From an uncultured Phycisphaerales bacterium (GTDB taxonomy: Bacteria > Planctomycetota > Phycisphaerae > Phycisphaerales > UBA1924): 5,487 nucleotides of DNA. This document shows, piece by piece, positions 1 to 5,316 of the stretch; the first letter of the stretch is position 1, and the number at the start of each line of letters is the position of its first letter. The notes under the pieces are model-generated. The model did no database searches. It was not told the DNA's origin and was given only the letters and a program-made list of their open reading frames with translations. The DNA lies in contig CALAFV010000073.1 in NCBI GenBank assembly GCA_937891445.1, positions 1 to 5,487 of the forward strand. Reading direction: 5' to 3'. A program made the translations under genes and the position numbers.

Positions 1-1
1 T

Positions 2-784
2 CAGGGGCAGTACTACGGCCAGCCCGGCTACAGCGGTGGCGGCTGGAGCGGTGGGGGAAGCGGCTACGGCCAGTACGGCGGCATGGGCGCCGGTTACGGC
101 GGTCCGGGCGCCGGCACCGCTGGCGCAGGCAACTACGGCGCTGTCGGCTACGGCGCGGGCTACGGCCCCAGCAGTTACGGCTACGGGTCGTACGGATCGC
201 CCGCACAGGGCTACGGCGGCCAGTACGGCGGCATGGGCGGCACGTACACCGGCGCAGGCGGCCCGCGCGGCACGCCGAGCGGATGGGGCGGATGGGGGGG
301 CGGGGGAGGCTGGAGCGGCGAGGCGCCCGGACGCTCAGCAATGAGCGGTTGGGGCGGCGGCACGCAAGCCTCCGGCTGGTCGGGCGGCGGCTGGGGCGCG
401 GTCGCGCAGCAGCAGCCTGGGCGCGATATCCGCTCCCGCCGCGGGCCAAAGGGCTACCAGCGCTCCGACGAGCGCATCCGCGAAGAGATCATCGACCGGC
501 TGATCCAGAACACCGACATCGACCTGGAGGACCTCGACGTGCGCGTGGACCAGGGGCACGTCACCCTCTCGGGCACGGTCGACAGCCGCCGCACCAAACA
601 CCGCCTGGAAGACCTTGTGGACAGCATCTGGGGCGTGAAGGAGATCACCAACAACCTGCGCATCCGCTCCGGCCAGCGAGAGGAGACCGAGCGCGAGGGG
701 ACCAGGGCCACGTACGGAGCCACCGGCGCAGCCGGCGAAGAGACCTCAGCCGCCGGGCGCTCCGGCACGGCGAGGGCCCGCTGA
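2..784 (+). CDS. Gly/Tyr-rich low-complexity protein with C-terminal BON domain (5' partial)
   Basis: The frame is open to the left edge, so the true start lies outside; 260 residues are visible, and the first ATG (83) is just an internal Met. Residues 1 to about 140 are Gly, Tyr, Ser and Trp-rich low complexity with many GYG, QYGG and SYG motifs, probably disordered. A basic stretch ending in GPKGYQRSDERIRE leads into one BON domain (about 157-221), recognisable from DLEDLDVRVDQGHVTLSGTV and its closing GVKEITNNLRI. A polar Ala/Glu/Arg tail of about 39 residues follows. BON domains are small alpha/beta modules, known from OsmY and secretins, thought to bind membranes or phospholipids and linked to osmotic and envelope stress. 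Cell location cannot be judged because any signal peptide is missing. The BON call is firm; the role is inferred. A strong hairpin follows, so this gene probably ends its transcript. Confidence 0.88.
   Translation, partial: QGQYYGQPGYSGGGWSGGGSGYGQYGGMGAGYGGPGAGTAGAGNYGAVGYGAGYGPSSYGYGSYGSPAQGYGGQYGGMGGTYTGAGGPRGTPSGWGGWGGGGGWSGEAPGRSAMSGWGGGTQASGWSGGGWGAVAQQQPGRDIRSRRGPKGYQRSDERIREEIIDRLIQNTDIDLEDLDVRVDQGHVTLSGTVDSRRTKHRLEDLVDSIWGVKEITNNLRIRSGQREETEREGTRATYGATGAAGEETSAAGRSGTARAR
70..239 (+). repeat. In-frame 20-base direct repeat within the Gly/Tyr-rich coding region
   Basis: An identical 20-base stretch lies at 70-89 and again at 220-239. The copies are exactly 150 bases (50 codons) apart, so both are read in the same frame and encode a QYGGMG-type block. 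Looser copies of the GYGG pattern lie between them. This suggests the low-complexity domain grew by duplication or slippage, and its length may vary between strains. Confidence 0.7.
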
Positions 785-802
785 ATCGAAGGGCGATTTG
801 TT

Positions 803-842
803 CGGGCTGCCCGCCTTGCGTCGTGGGCGGGCAGCCCGCTTT
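803..842 (+). terminator. Rho-independent-like terminator after the BON gene
   Basis: Bases 803-815 and 826-838 form a perfect 13-bp, almost entirely G/C stem around a 10-base loop. A short CTTT run follows at 839-842. It lies 18 bases after the BON gene's stop codon and before the regulator gene, where a terminator is expected. The T-run is short, so termination efficiency is uncertain, but the stem is convincing. Confidence 0.75.
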
Positions 843-869
843 CCAAGTTCGGTAAGAAACCCGATATGC

Positions 870-886
870 AAGGACCGGATACAATG
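870..886 (+). promoter_or_regulatory. Possible upstream ribosome binding site and ATG for an extended response regulator
   Basis: AAGGA at 870-874 sits nine bases before ATG 884, which is in frame with the response regulator and has no stop between. Using it would add 47 residues to the N-terminus. A TACAAT hexamer at 880-885 resembles a -10 element and overlaps this ATG; if it is a real promoter, this start would not be transcribed. No convincing -35 lies upstream of it, so neither reading is secure. Confidence 0.3.
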
Positions 887-1012
887 GGAAACCTGTACAC
901 GCTCCGCGAAGGTGTCGGAATCACTCAGAAGGCCGTCCCCAAGGTCATGCCTCCCGCGCCCACGAAGGCCGTGCGGCAGACTCCGAAGAGCGAGCCGGAG
1001 CCTGTTGACGAC

Positions 1013-1018
1013 AAGGGA
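1013..1018 (+). promoter_or_regulatory. Ribosome binding site that favours the response regulator start at 1025
   Basis: AAGGGA ends six bases before ATG 1025. From this ATG the protein begins directly with the first beta strand of the receiver domain (MRTLVIEDN), as OmpR-family proteins normally do. Confidence 0.65.
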
Positions 1019-1024
1019 ACGACC

Positions 1025-1702
1025 ATGCGCACCCTCGTTATTGAGGACAACCCGAAAATGGCCGCGGCCATCGCTCAGGGCCTCAAAGAGCAGGGCTACG
1101 CGGTTGACGTGTTTCACACGGGATTCGAGGGCGAGGAGGCCGCCGTCCTCAGCCCGTACGACGTGCTGATCCTCGACCTGATGCTCCCCGACCGCGACGG
1201 GCTGGACATCTGCCGCGCCCTGCGCCGCCGGGGCGTCAAGACCCCCGTCCTCATCCTCTCGGCCATCAGCGCCACCTCCGACAAGGTCGCCGGCCTCAAC
1301 GCCGGTGCCGACGACTACCTCGCCAAGCCCTTCGAGTTCGAGGAACTCATCGCCCGCGTCCGCGCCCTGCTCCGCCGCGGCCAGGCGACCGAGGCCGCCG
1401 TCCTCCGCGTCGGCGACGTCGAACTCGACCTCGCCAAGCGCTGCGTCAAGCGCGGCGGTCAGACGATCCAACTGACCAACAAGGAGTTCGCGCTCCTTGA
1501 GTACTTCATGCGCAAGGCCGACCGCGTCCTGACGAGGACCCAGATCGGCGAGCACGTCTGGGACCTCAACTTCGACCCCTCCTCCAACGTCATCGACGTC
1601 TACGTCTCCATGCTCAGGCGCAAGATCGACAAGGGATTCGACAAGCCCCTGATCCACACGATCATCGGCACCGGTTACATGTTCAGTCTGAACAAGCCGT
1701 AA
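1025..1702 (+). CDS. OmpR/PhoB-family response regulator
   Basis: A cytoplasmic DNA-binding regulator of 225 residues, the usual length for this family. The N-terminal receiver domain (about 2-115) has the acidic pair E7/D8, phospho-acceptor D51 in DLMLPDRDG, the conserved hydroxyl residue S79, and K101 in the AKPF motif, so it should be phosphorylatable. The C-terminal winged-helix domain (about 128-222) shows LTNKEFALLEYF, the recognition-helix region around SSNVIDVYVSMLRRKID, and the closing GTGYMF wing. The partner kinase starts 31 bases downstream, which indicates an operon. ATG 1025 is chosen for its AAGGGA site and standard length. The frame is open back to 866, and ATG 884 would give a 272-residue form with a Pro/Lys-rich extension. 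Subfamily and targets cannot be named from sequence alone. Confidence 0.93.
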   Translation: MRTLVIEDNPKMAAAIAQGLKEQGYAVDVFHTGFEGEEAAVLSPYDVLILDLMLPDRDGLDICRALRRRGVKTPVLILSAISATSDKVAGLNAGADDYLAKPFEFEELIARVRALLRRGQATEAAVLRVGDVELDLAKRCVKRGGQTIQLTNKEFALLEYFMRKADRVLTRTQIGEHVWDLNFDPSSNVIDVYVSMLRRKIDKGFDKPLIHTIIGTGYMFSLNKP

Positions 1703-1733
1703 ACCCAGGGCGCCGGGGCGGGGTGGTCCCGGG

Positions 1734-3260
1734 ATGCCGCGTTCCATGCCGCGTTTCTTCCGCACACTCCAGTTCCGTCTTGCGGCAGCGTTCGTTCTGT
1801 GGACCGCCCTGCTCCAACTGGCCCTCCTGTTGGGCATCCCTCTCCTGCGCGAGCCCTACATGCTCGAGCAGATGGACCGCGCCATCGCCGTGCAGGCCGC
1901 CGGGCTCCCCGAGCGCCTCGAGGCGATGGGCGCTCCGCCCGCCGAGATCTGGGGCCTCAGCGAGGAGATCGACGCCGAGGCCGAGGGGACCGGACCCATT
2001 CTCGTGCAGATCCGTTCGCACACCGGCGAGGTCCTGGCCACCTCGCCGCGCATCGCGGACCTGATCTTCCCTCTCAACCCCAACCTCGCGCTGCGCCCCG
2101 GCGAGGCTTCCTTCCAGACCGTCTTCCTCCCCTCCGGCTACGACCTGGGCGAGGGGGCGCGGCGGCTGCGCGTCGCCACCTACCGCATCGCCCCGCGCGG
2201 CCACGAGCCCTTCTACCTCCAGATCGGCGCCTCCCTCGCGGCCGCCGACCGCATGCACAGCCTGCTGACCCTCACCCTCGCCGCCGCGCTGGTCGCCGGC
2301 ACGCTGGGGGCCGGCATCGCCGGATGGCTCGTCGCAGGCGCGGTGGCGGCGCGCATCAAGCGCGTCACCGGCGCCGTCCGCGAGGTCTCCCCCAACCGCC
2401 TCCAGGAGCGCGTGGACCTCCCCGAGGGGGACGACGAGATCGGCCGCATGGCCGCCGAGGTCAACGCGATGCTGCGCCGAATCGCCGAGGCCGTCCAGAG
2501 CCACGAGCGGTTCATCTCGCACGTCTCGCACGAACTGAAGACCCCCGTCGCCGCGCTGCTCGCGGAGGCCCAGGTCATCAAGTACCGCCCCACCGAGGAG
2601 GCTTACGAGAGTTTCGTCCTCTCCGTCGAGGACGAGATGCGCCGCCTGGGCCGCATGGTCGAGAGTTTCCTGATGCTCGCCCGCTTCGGGCACGGCCGCC
2701 GCTTCCTCGCCGACGCGATGGTCCCGATCAACGACATCGCGCTGGAGGCCGTCGAGCACGCATCGCTCCTGGCTCATCAGCACGGCGTCACCCTCGGGCT
2801 GAACCTCTACGACGCCGGCCCCGACGACCCCGAGGCCCTCGTCCGCGGCGACGCCGAACTGCTCCGCGTCGTCATCGACAACCTCATCCGCAACGCCGTC
2901 CAGTTCTCGCGCATGAAGGACCGCGTGGATGTCGGCGTCGAGGTGCACAACGGGCAGGTCATCCTGACTGTCCGCGACCAGGGACCGGGCATCCCGGAGG
3001 AGTACCTCGACCGCGTCTTCGAGCGGTTCGTGCAGGCCCCCAGCGTCCCCGACGCCGGCCGGCGCGGCACCGGCCTGGGCCTCACGATCGCCAAGGGCGT
3101 CGTGGACCTGCACGGCGGCCACATCAGCGTCCGCAACCGGCCCGAGGGCGGGTGCGAGTTCACGGTCCGTCTCCCGCTCGCCATACCGCCGGCGCGCCCC
3201 GGCCACGCCGGCTCCATCGCGCAGATCCACATTGTTGATCCTGTTCCGACGCCGCGCTGA
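1734..3260 (+). CDS. HAMP-domain sensor histidine kinase
   Basis: An inner-membrane kinase of 508 residues, expected to phosphorylate the regulator encoded just upstream. TM1 spans about residues 14-38. A periplasmic sensor region (about 40-175) of no family I recognise follows, then TM2 (about 177-203) and HAMP (about 204-256, with the DEIGRMAAEVNAML end). The HisKA dimerisation helix carries the SHELKTP motif with catalytic H266. The ATPase domain has an N-box (DNLIRNAVQFS, N387), G1 box DQGPGIP (D415) and G2 box GTGLGL (445-450), so every catalytic motif is intact. About 20 Pro-rich residues form the tail. ATG 1734 has a GGGTGG-type site just upstream; ATG 1746, four codons on, is an alternative. 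No hybrid receiver or PAS domain is present. The stimulus is unknown. Confidence 0.95.
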   Translation: MPRSMPRFFRTLQFRLAAAFVLWTALLQLALLLGIPLLREPYMLEQMDRAIAVQAAGLPERLEAMGAPPAEIWGLSEEIDAEAEGTGPILVQIRSHTGEVLATSPRIADLIFPLNPNLALRPGEASFQTVFLPSGYDLGEGARRLRVATYRIAPRGHEPFYLQIGASLAAADRMHSLLTLTLAAALVAGTLGAGIAGWLVAGAVAARIKRVTGAVREVSPNRLQERVDLPEGDDEIGRMAAEVNAMLRRIAEAVQSHERFISHVSHELKTPVAALLAEAQVIKYRPTEEAYESFVLSVEDEMRRLGRMVESFLMLARFGHGRRFLADAMVPINDIALEAVEHASLLAHQHGVTLGLNLYDAGPDDPEALVRGDAELLRVVIDNLIRNAVQFSRMKDRVDVGVEVHNGQVILTVRDQGPGIPEEYLDRVFERFVQAPSVPDAGRRGTGLGLTIAKGVVDLHGGHISVRNRPEGGCEFTVRLPLAIPPARPGHAGSIAQIHIVDPVPTPR

Positions 3261-3391
3261 CGTCGGGCCGCCGCACTCCCGCTCCCGGGAAAGCCCCGGC
3301 TCTGCGCTTGGTCGCTTGGATGTTGGCGATCTTACCGGCCGTTCAGGGGCTGTTTAGCGGCATCGAAAACCATTCGCCACGGGAGAGGAGC

Positions 3392-3396
3392 AGGAG
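3392..3396 (+). promoter_or_regulatory. Ribosome binding site that sets a GTG start for the VOC gene
   Basis: AGGAG lies seven bases before GTG 3404, inside a purine-rich run from 3381. The same frame can be opened further upstream at TTG 3308, but the 32 extra residues have no domain character and lack as good a site. The GTG is therefore preferred. Confidence 0.6.
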
Positions 3397-3403
3397 CCGC
3401 CCC

Positions 3404-3943
3404 GTGACGGTCCCCCCCTCTGAACCCTCGTCTCATCCCGTGGCCCTCCGGGTCAGGGATCTCGAGGTCAGCATCGCGTTCTTCCGCGACCTCTTCGGTC
3501 TCGAAGTCGCTGCCGACCACCCGGCCACGCCCACCACCGTCGTTCTGGTCTCGCCCGTCCCCGGACGCCGCCACTTCGGGCTCAAACTCACCACCGACCC
3601 CGTCCCCGTGCGTCTCTCCGGCGTGCACGTGCAACTGGAGTCCACCAACGACCTGCTGGATCTCTACTTCCTTGCGCTGCTCGCCGGCCACCCCACCAGC
3701 GAACTGCGCTTCCGCCAGGGCTCGCTGACGACCACCATCACCGACCCCGACGGCCACACGATCGAGATCGAGACGGCGCCTCATCCTCTCCCGCCACGCC
3801 CTCTGTGGCAGCAGGACACGCCCGGCCGCGCCGCCGAGCCCGGCCGCCGCGATCCCGCGGACGATCCTCCCCCCTGCGGCGCATACGCCCCCGAGCGATC
3901 GTCGGTCCTTCCCGATGTCCCGCGCGGCTTCGCGCGGCATTGA
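3404..3943 (+). CDS. VOC family (glyoxalase/bleomycin resistance/dioxygenase superfamily) protein
   Basis: From the GTG start this is 179 residues, probably cytoplasmic. Residues 11-63 and 72-125 form the two beta-alpha-beta-beta-beta modules of a VOC fold. The first starts HPVALRVRDLEVSIAFFRDLFGLEV; the second ends in the signature DPDGHTIEIE. H11, H75 and E121 sit where the family usually has metal ligands, so a metal-dependent lyase, isomerase or dioxygenase activity is possible; the fourth ligand is not obvious. Substrate cannot be assigned, since the superfamily spans glyoxalase I, fosfomycin or bleomycin resistance and ring-cleaving enzymes. An unusual tail of about 53 residues, rich in Pro, Arg and Asp, follows the fold and looks disordered. 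It lies 143 bases after the kinase gene, so it is probably a separate unit, and it is convergent with the entericidin gene. Confidence 0.82.
   Translation: MTVPPSEPSSHPVALRVRDLEVSIAFFRDLFGLEVAADHPATPTTVVLVSPVPGRRHFGLKLTTDPVPVRLSGVHVQLESTNDLLDLYFLALLAGHPTSELRFRQGSLTTTITDPDGHTIEIETAPHPLPPRPLWQQDTPGRAAEPGRRDPADDPPPCGAYAPERSSVLPDVPRGFARH
3920..3937 (+). other. GC hairpin in the last codons of the VOC gene
   Basis: CCGCGCG at 3920-3926 and CGCGCGG at 3931-3937 form a perfect 7-bp stem around a GCTT loop, ending just before the stop codon at 3941. It could assist transcript ending together with the larger hairpin downstream, or be a chance product of high GC. No T-run follows. Confidence 0.4.
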
Positions 3944-3962
3944 GCCGTGGTTCCTCTCCTTC

Positions 3963-4020
3963 CGCGTGCGCCGGCGCCCGCTCATGAACCCGCGTCCATG
4001 AGCCGGGCGCCGGCGACGCG
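3963..4020. terminator. Long hairpin between convergent genes, possible bidirectional terminator
   Basis: Left arm 3963-3986 and right arm 3997-4020 pair over 23 bp in blocks of 5, 12 and 6 bp, with only two single-base bulges (G3968, and one C at 4003/4004) and a 10-base loop at 3987-3996. It fills most of the 96-base gap between the VOC stop (+) and the entericidin stop (-), where a shared terminator would be expected. No T-run follows on either strand, so a role as a 3'-end stabiliser, a factor-assisted terminator or a dispersed intergenic repeat is also possible. Confidence 0.6.
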
Positions 4021-4039
4021 TCCTGCTTCCGCCAAGCGC

Positions 4040-4210
4040 TCAGTCACGGACGTCGCGCGACGCCTCGGACACCCCCTCGCCCACCGCCTGGACGTCCTCC
4101 CCGGCCCCCTCGACGGTGTTGCACGCCGTCTGCAACGCGGCGCTGGCCAGCAGCGCGCACGCGGCGAGGCTCATGAGCACACGGGGGACGATCAGCCTGA
4201 AGCGTTCCAT
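4040..4210 (-). CDS. Entericidin A/B-like small lipoprotein
   Basis: A 56-residue protein read on the minus strand from ATG 4210 to TGA 4042-4040. GGAG (plus-strand 4219-4222) lies eight bases before the ATG, a good ribosome binding site. The N-terminus is basic then hydrophobic (MERFRLIVPR, then VLMSLAACALLASAAL) and leads to a lipobox-like LQTAC with C30 as the likely lipidated Cys. The mature part, CNTVEGAGEDVQAVGEGVSE, matches the short entericidin pattern CNTxxGxGxDxQxxG. Entericidins are tiny envelope lipoproteins; in E. coli EcnA/EcnB are an antidote/toxin pair linked to stationary phase and osmotic conditions. Which role applies here cannot be told, and only one copy is seen. Q at the lipobox -2 side is atypical. 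It is divergent from the DUF1328 gene and convergent with the VOC gene. Plus-strand frames over it are shadows. Confidence 0.87.
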   Translation of the reverse strand: MERFRLIVPRVLMSLAACALLASAALQTACNTVEGAGEDVQAVGEGVSEASRDVRD

Positions 4211-4551
4211 GCGGCACTCTCCGAGTTAAGGCGACCCGCCCGGCCGACGGGGCGCGGTGCGGCAAGCGCCCGCACCGCACCGTGCGGCGGAGCGCCGACC
4301 GCTCAGCGTCGCCGGGCGCGATGACGGCCCCGTGAAGCCCGGGTGAGCCGGGCGCGAAGGGGCCCCCGGTTCCACCCGCCGACCGGCGTCATTTATGGGT
4401 GTTTCACCGCCGTCTTACGGCCCCTGCCAAGTCTTTCTACGTGCCCCGGCTGTGTGGCGGCGGGGCGCAAGCCGAGGGGCCGGGGCGAGGGACCATCAAC
4501 GGGGGGCGACGCTCCGCCGGGGTGCGCCACCGCCGACGGAGGACACGCGCG
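4211..4551. other. Gene-free divergent control region
   Basis: This 341-base stretch separates the divergent entericidin (-) and DUF1328 (+) genes, and I see no credible gene on either strand. It must hold promoters for both directions. Bases about 4388-4440 are noticeably richer in A/T than their surroundings (CATTTATGGG, TCTTACGG, TCTTTCTACG) and may hold the plus-strand promoter, but no hexamer pair matches sigma-70 well. The half nearer the entericidin gene carries an inverted repeat (4254-4278) and an 11-base direct repeat (4311-4321 and 4347-4357). Confidence 0.5.
4254..4278. repeat. 9-bp inverted repeat upstream of the entericidin gene
   Basis: GCGGTGCGG at 4254-4262 and CCGCACCGC at 4270-4278 are exact reverse complements around a 7-base spacer, 44 bases before the entericidin ATG. 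A second, overlapping palindrome (CGCAC-C-GTGCG, 4276-4286) could form instead. It may be an operator, a leader hairpin in the minus-strand transcript, or chance in GC-rich DNA. Confidence 0.4.
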
Positions 4552-4725
4552 ATGCTGTACTGGGCGCTGATATTCCTGATCGTGGCCCTCATCGCCGCGG
4601 CGCTGGGCTTCGGCGGCATCGCCGCCGGGGCCGGCATGATCGCCCGGATCCTCTTCTTCCTGTTCCTTGTCCTCTTCCTGATCACCCTGGTCGTCGGCTT
4701 CACACGCCGCGGCGGGGCGATCTGA
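4552..4725 (+). CDS. DUF1328 family small membrane protein
   Basis: A 57-residue inner-membrane peptide. It opens MLYWALIFLIVALIAAALG, continues with the conserved GFGGIAAGA turn (19-27), and has a second hydrophobic segment RILFFLFLVLFLITLVVG (32-49) before a short basic end. This two-helix hairpin with a central Gly-rich loop is the whole DUF1328 (YtjA-type) pattern at its normal length. Its biochemical function is unknown; family members are often seen beside stress and envelope genes. ATG 4552 is chosen because GGAGGA (4538-4543) lies just upstream and residue 1 matches the family start; the frame is open further upstream but reads as low-quality Arg/Pro-rich sequence. It is first of three codirectional genes, with 73 bases to the next. 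Confidence 0.9.
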   Translation: MLYWALIFLIVALIAAALGFGGIAAGAGMIARILFFLFLVLFLITLVVGFTRRGGAI

Positions 4726-4798
4726 GGCGCCGCCCGCTCGCGCTGGCGCGGCAGCACGCCGACGCGCCGCCAGTCCGCACACCCAGGGGCACACCCGC

Positions 4799-5290
4799 AT
4801 GAAACTCAGCAACCTCTCCGACCTGTACCTACGCGACCTGAGGACCATCTACGACGCCGAGCAGCAACTCCTGCGCGCGCTGACGAAGATGGCCGACGCC
4901 GCCGCCAACAACGAACTCGAGATCGCGCTGAGGACGCACGTGGACGTCACCAGGAACCAGGGCGAGCGCCTCGAGTCCATCTTCCATTCGCTCGGCCAGA
5001 GCCCCCTGGGCGAGGCCTGCGAGGCGATGGAGGGCCTGATCGCCGAGGCCGACGAACTGCTCGCGGCCGACGCCGACGACGAGGTCCTCGACGCCGGGCT
5101 CATCACCGCCGCACAGAAAGTCGAGCACTACGAGATCGCCGCCTACGGCTCGCTCCGCACCTACGCGCGGCTCCTGCGCCGCTACGACGACGCCGCGCTG
5201 CTCCAGGAGTCGCTGGAGGAGGAGAAGCAGGCCGACGAACGCCTCACGCGCATCGCCGAGGGCTTCGTGAACACCCGGGCGCTGACGTGA
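4799..5290 (+). CDS. DUF892 (YciE/YciF-like) ferritin-like protein
   Basis: A soluble, helical 163-residue protein close to the usual family length. The start matches the family's typical opening, with LSDLYLRDLRTIYDAEQQLL holding E21. Next come H47 and a helix with E56/E59, then the signature AAQKVEHYEIAAYGSLRTYA (E109, H110, E112), and a last helix with LEEEKQADERL (E140-E142, D146). These Glu/His residues fit a ferritin-like four-helix bundle with a di-metal site. E. coli YciF is a structurally ferritin-like protein linked to stress, but no reaction is firmly known for the family. AGGGG at 4785-4789 lies nine bases before ATG 4799. The next gene begins 26 bases after the stop, so cotranscription with both neighbours is likely. 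Confidence 0.92.
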   Translation: MKLSNLSDLYLRDLRTIYDAEQQLLRALTKMADAAANNELEIALRTHVDVTRNQGERLESIFHSLGQSPLGEACEAMEGLIAEADELLAADADDEVLDAGLITAAQKVEHYEIAAYGSLRTYARLLRRYDDAALLQESLEEEKQADERLTRIAEGFVNTRALT

Positions 5291-5316
5291 ACCCGCGCCG
5301 GGGGGAGGACGACGCC

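Noticed and set aside
1713..1732. Small hairpin around the kinase ribosome binding site
   Set aside because: Only a 5-bp stem with the purine-rich site left in the loop; too weak to claim translational control.
746..1837. Minus-strand open frame of 363 codons over the response regulator
   Set aside because: It runs across the terminator and the fully recognisable regulator gene, and its Gly/Asp/Val/Leu-rich translation is typical of an antisense shadow.
1683..3230. Minus-strand open frame of 515 codons over the kinase gene
   Set aside because: It mirrors the plus-strand kinase, whose H, N, G1 and G2 boxes are all intact. Long antisense frames are normal in such GC-rich coding DNA, and its translation has no recognisable domain.
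3280..3300. Possible terminator after the kinase gene
   Set aside because: CCGGG and CCCGG give only a 5-bp stem and no T-run follows; this is common by chance at this GC content.
3308..3403. TTG-started upstream extension of the VOC protein
   Set aside because: The 32 extra residues lack any domain feature, the TTG has no clear ribosome binding site, and GTG 3404 has a good AGGAG.
3947..4324. Plus-strand open frame of 125 codons
   Set aside because: Its translation is Arg/Ala/Pro-rich without a domain, and it covers the convergent hairpin and the well-supported minus-strand entericidin gene.
4366..4400. Possible sigma-70 promoter TTCCAC with TTTATG
   Set aside because: The spacing is 16 bases but the -10 matches only three of six consensus positions; the taxon and sigma-factor preference are unknown.
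4343..4570. Small plus-strand open frame in the divergent region
   Set aside because: It has no good ribosome binding site, has a composition typical of non-coding GC-rich DNA, and overlaps the DUF1328 start in another frame.
4743..4773. Imperfect hairpin between the DUF1328 and DUF892 genes
   Set aside because: Only six contiguous base pairs (CTGGCG/CGCCAG) before mismatches, and no T-run; not enough to call a terminator.
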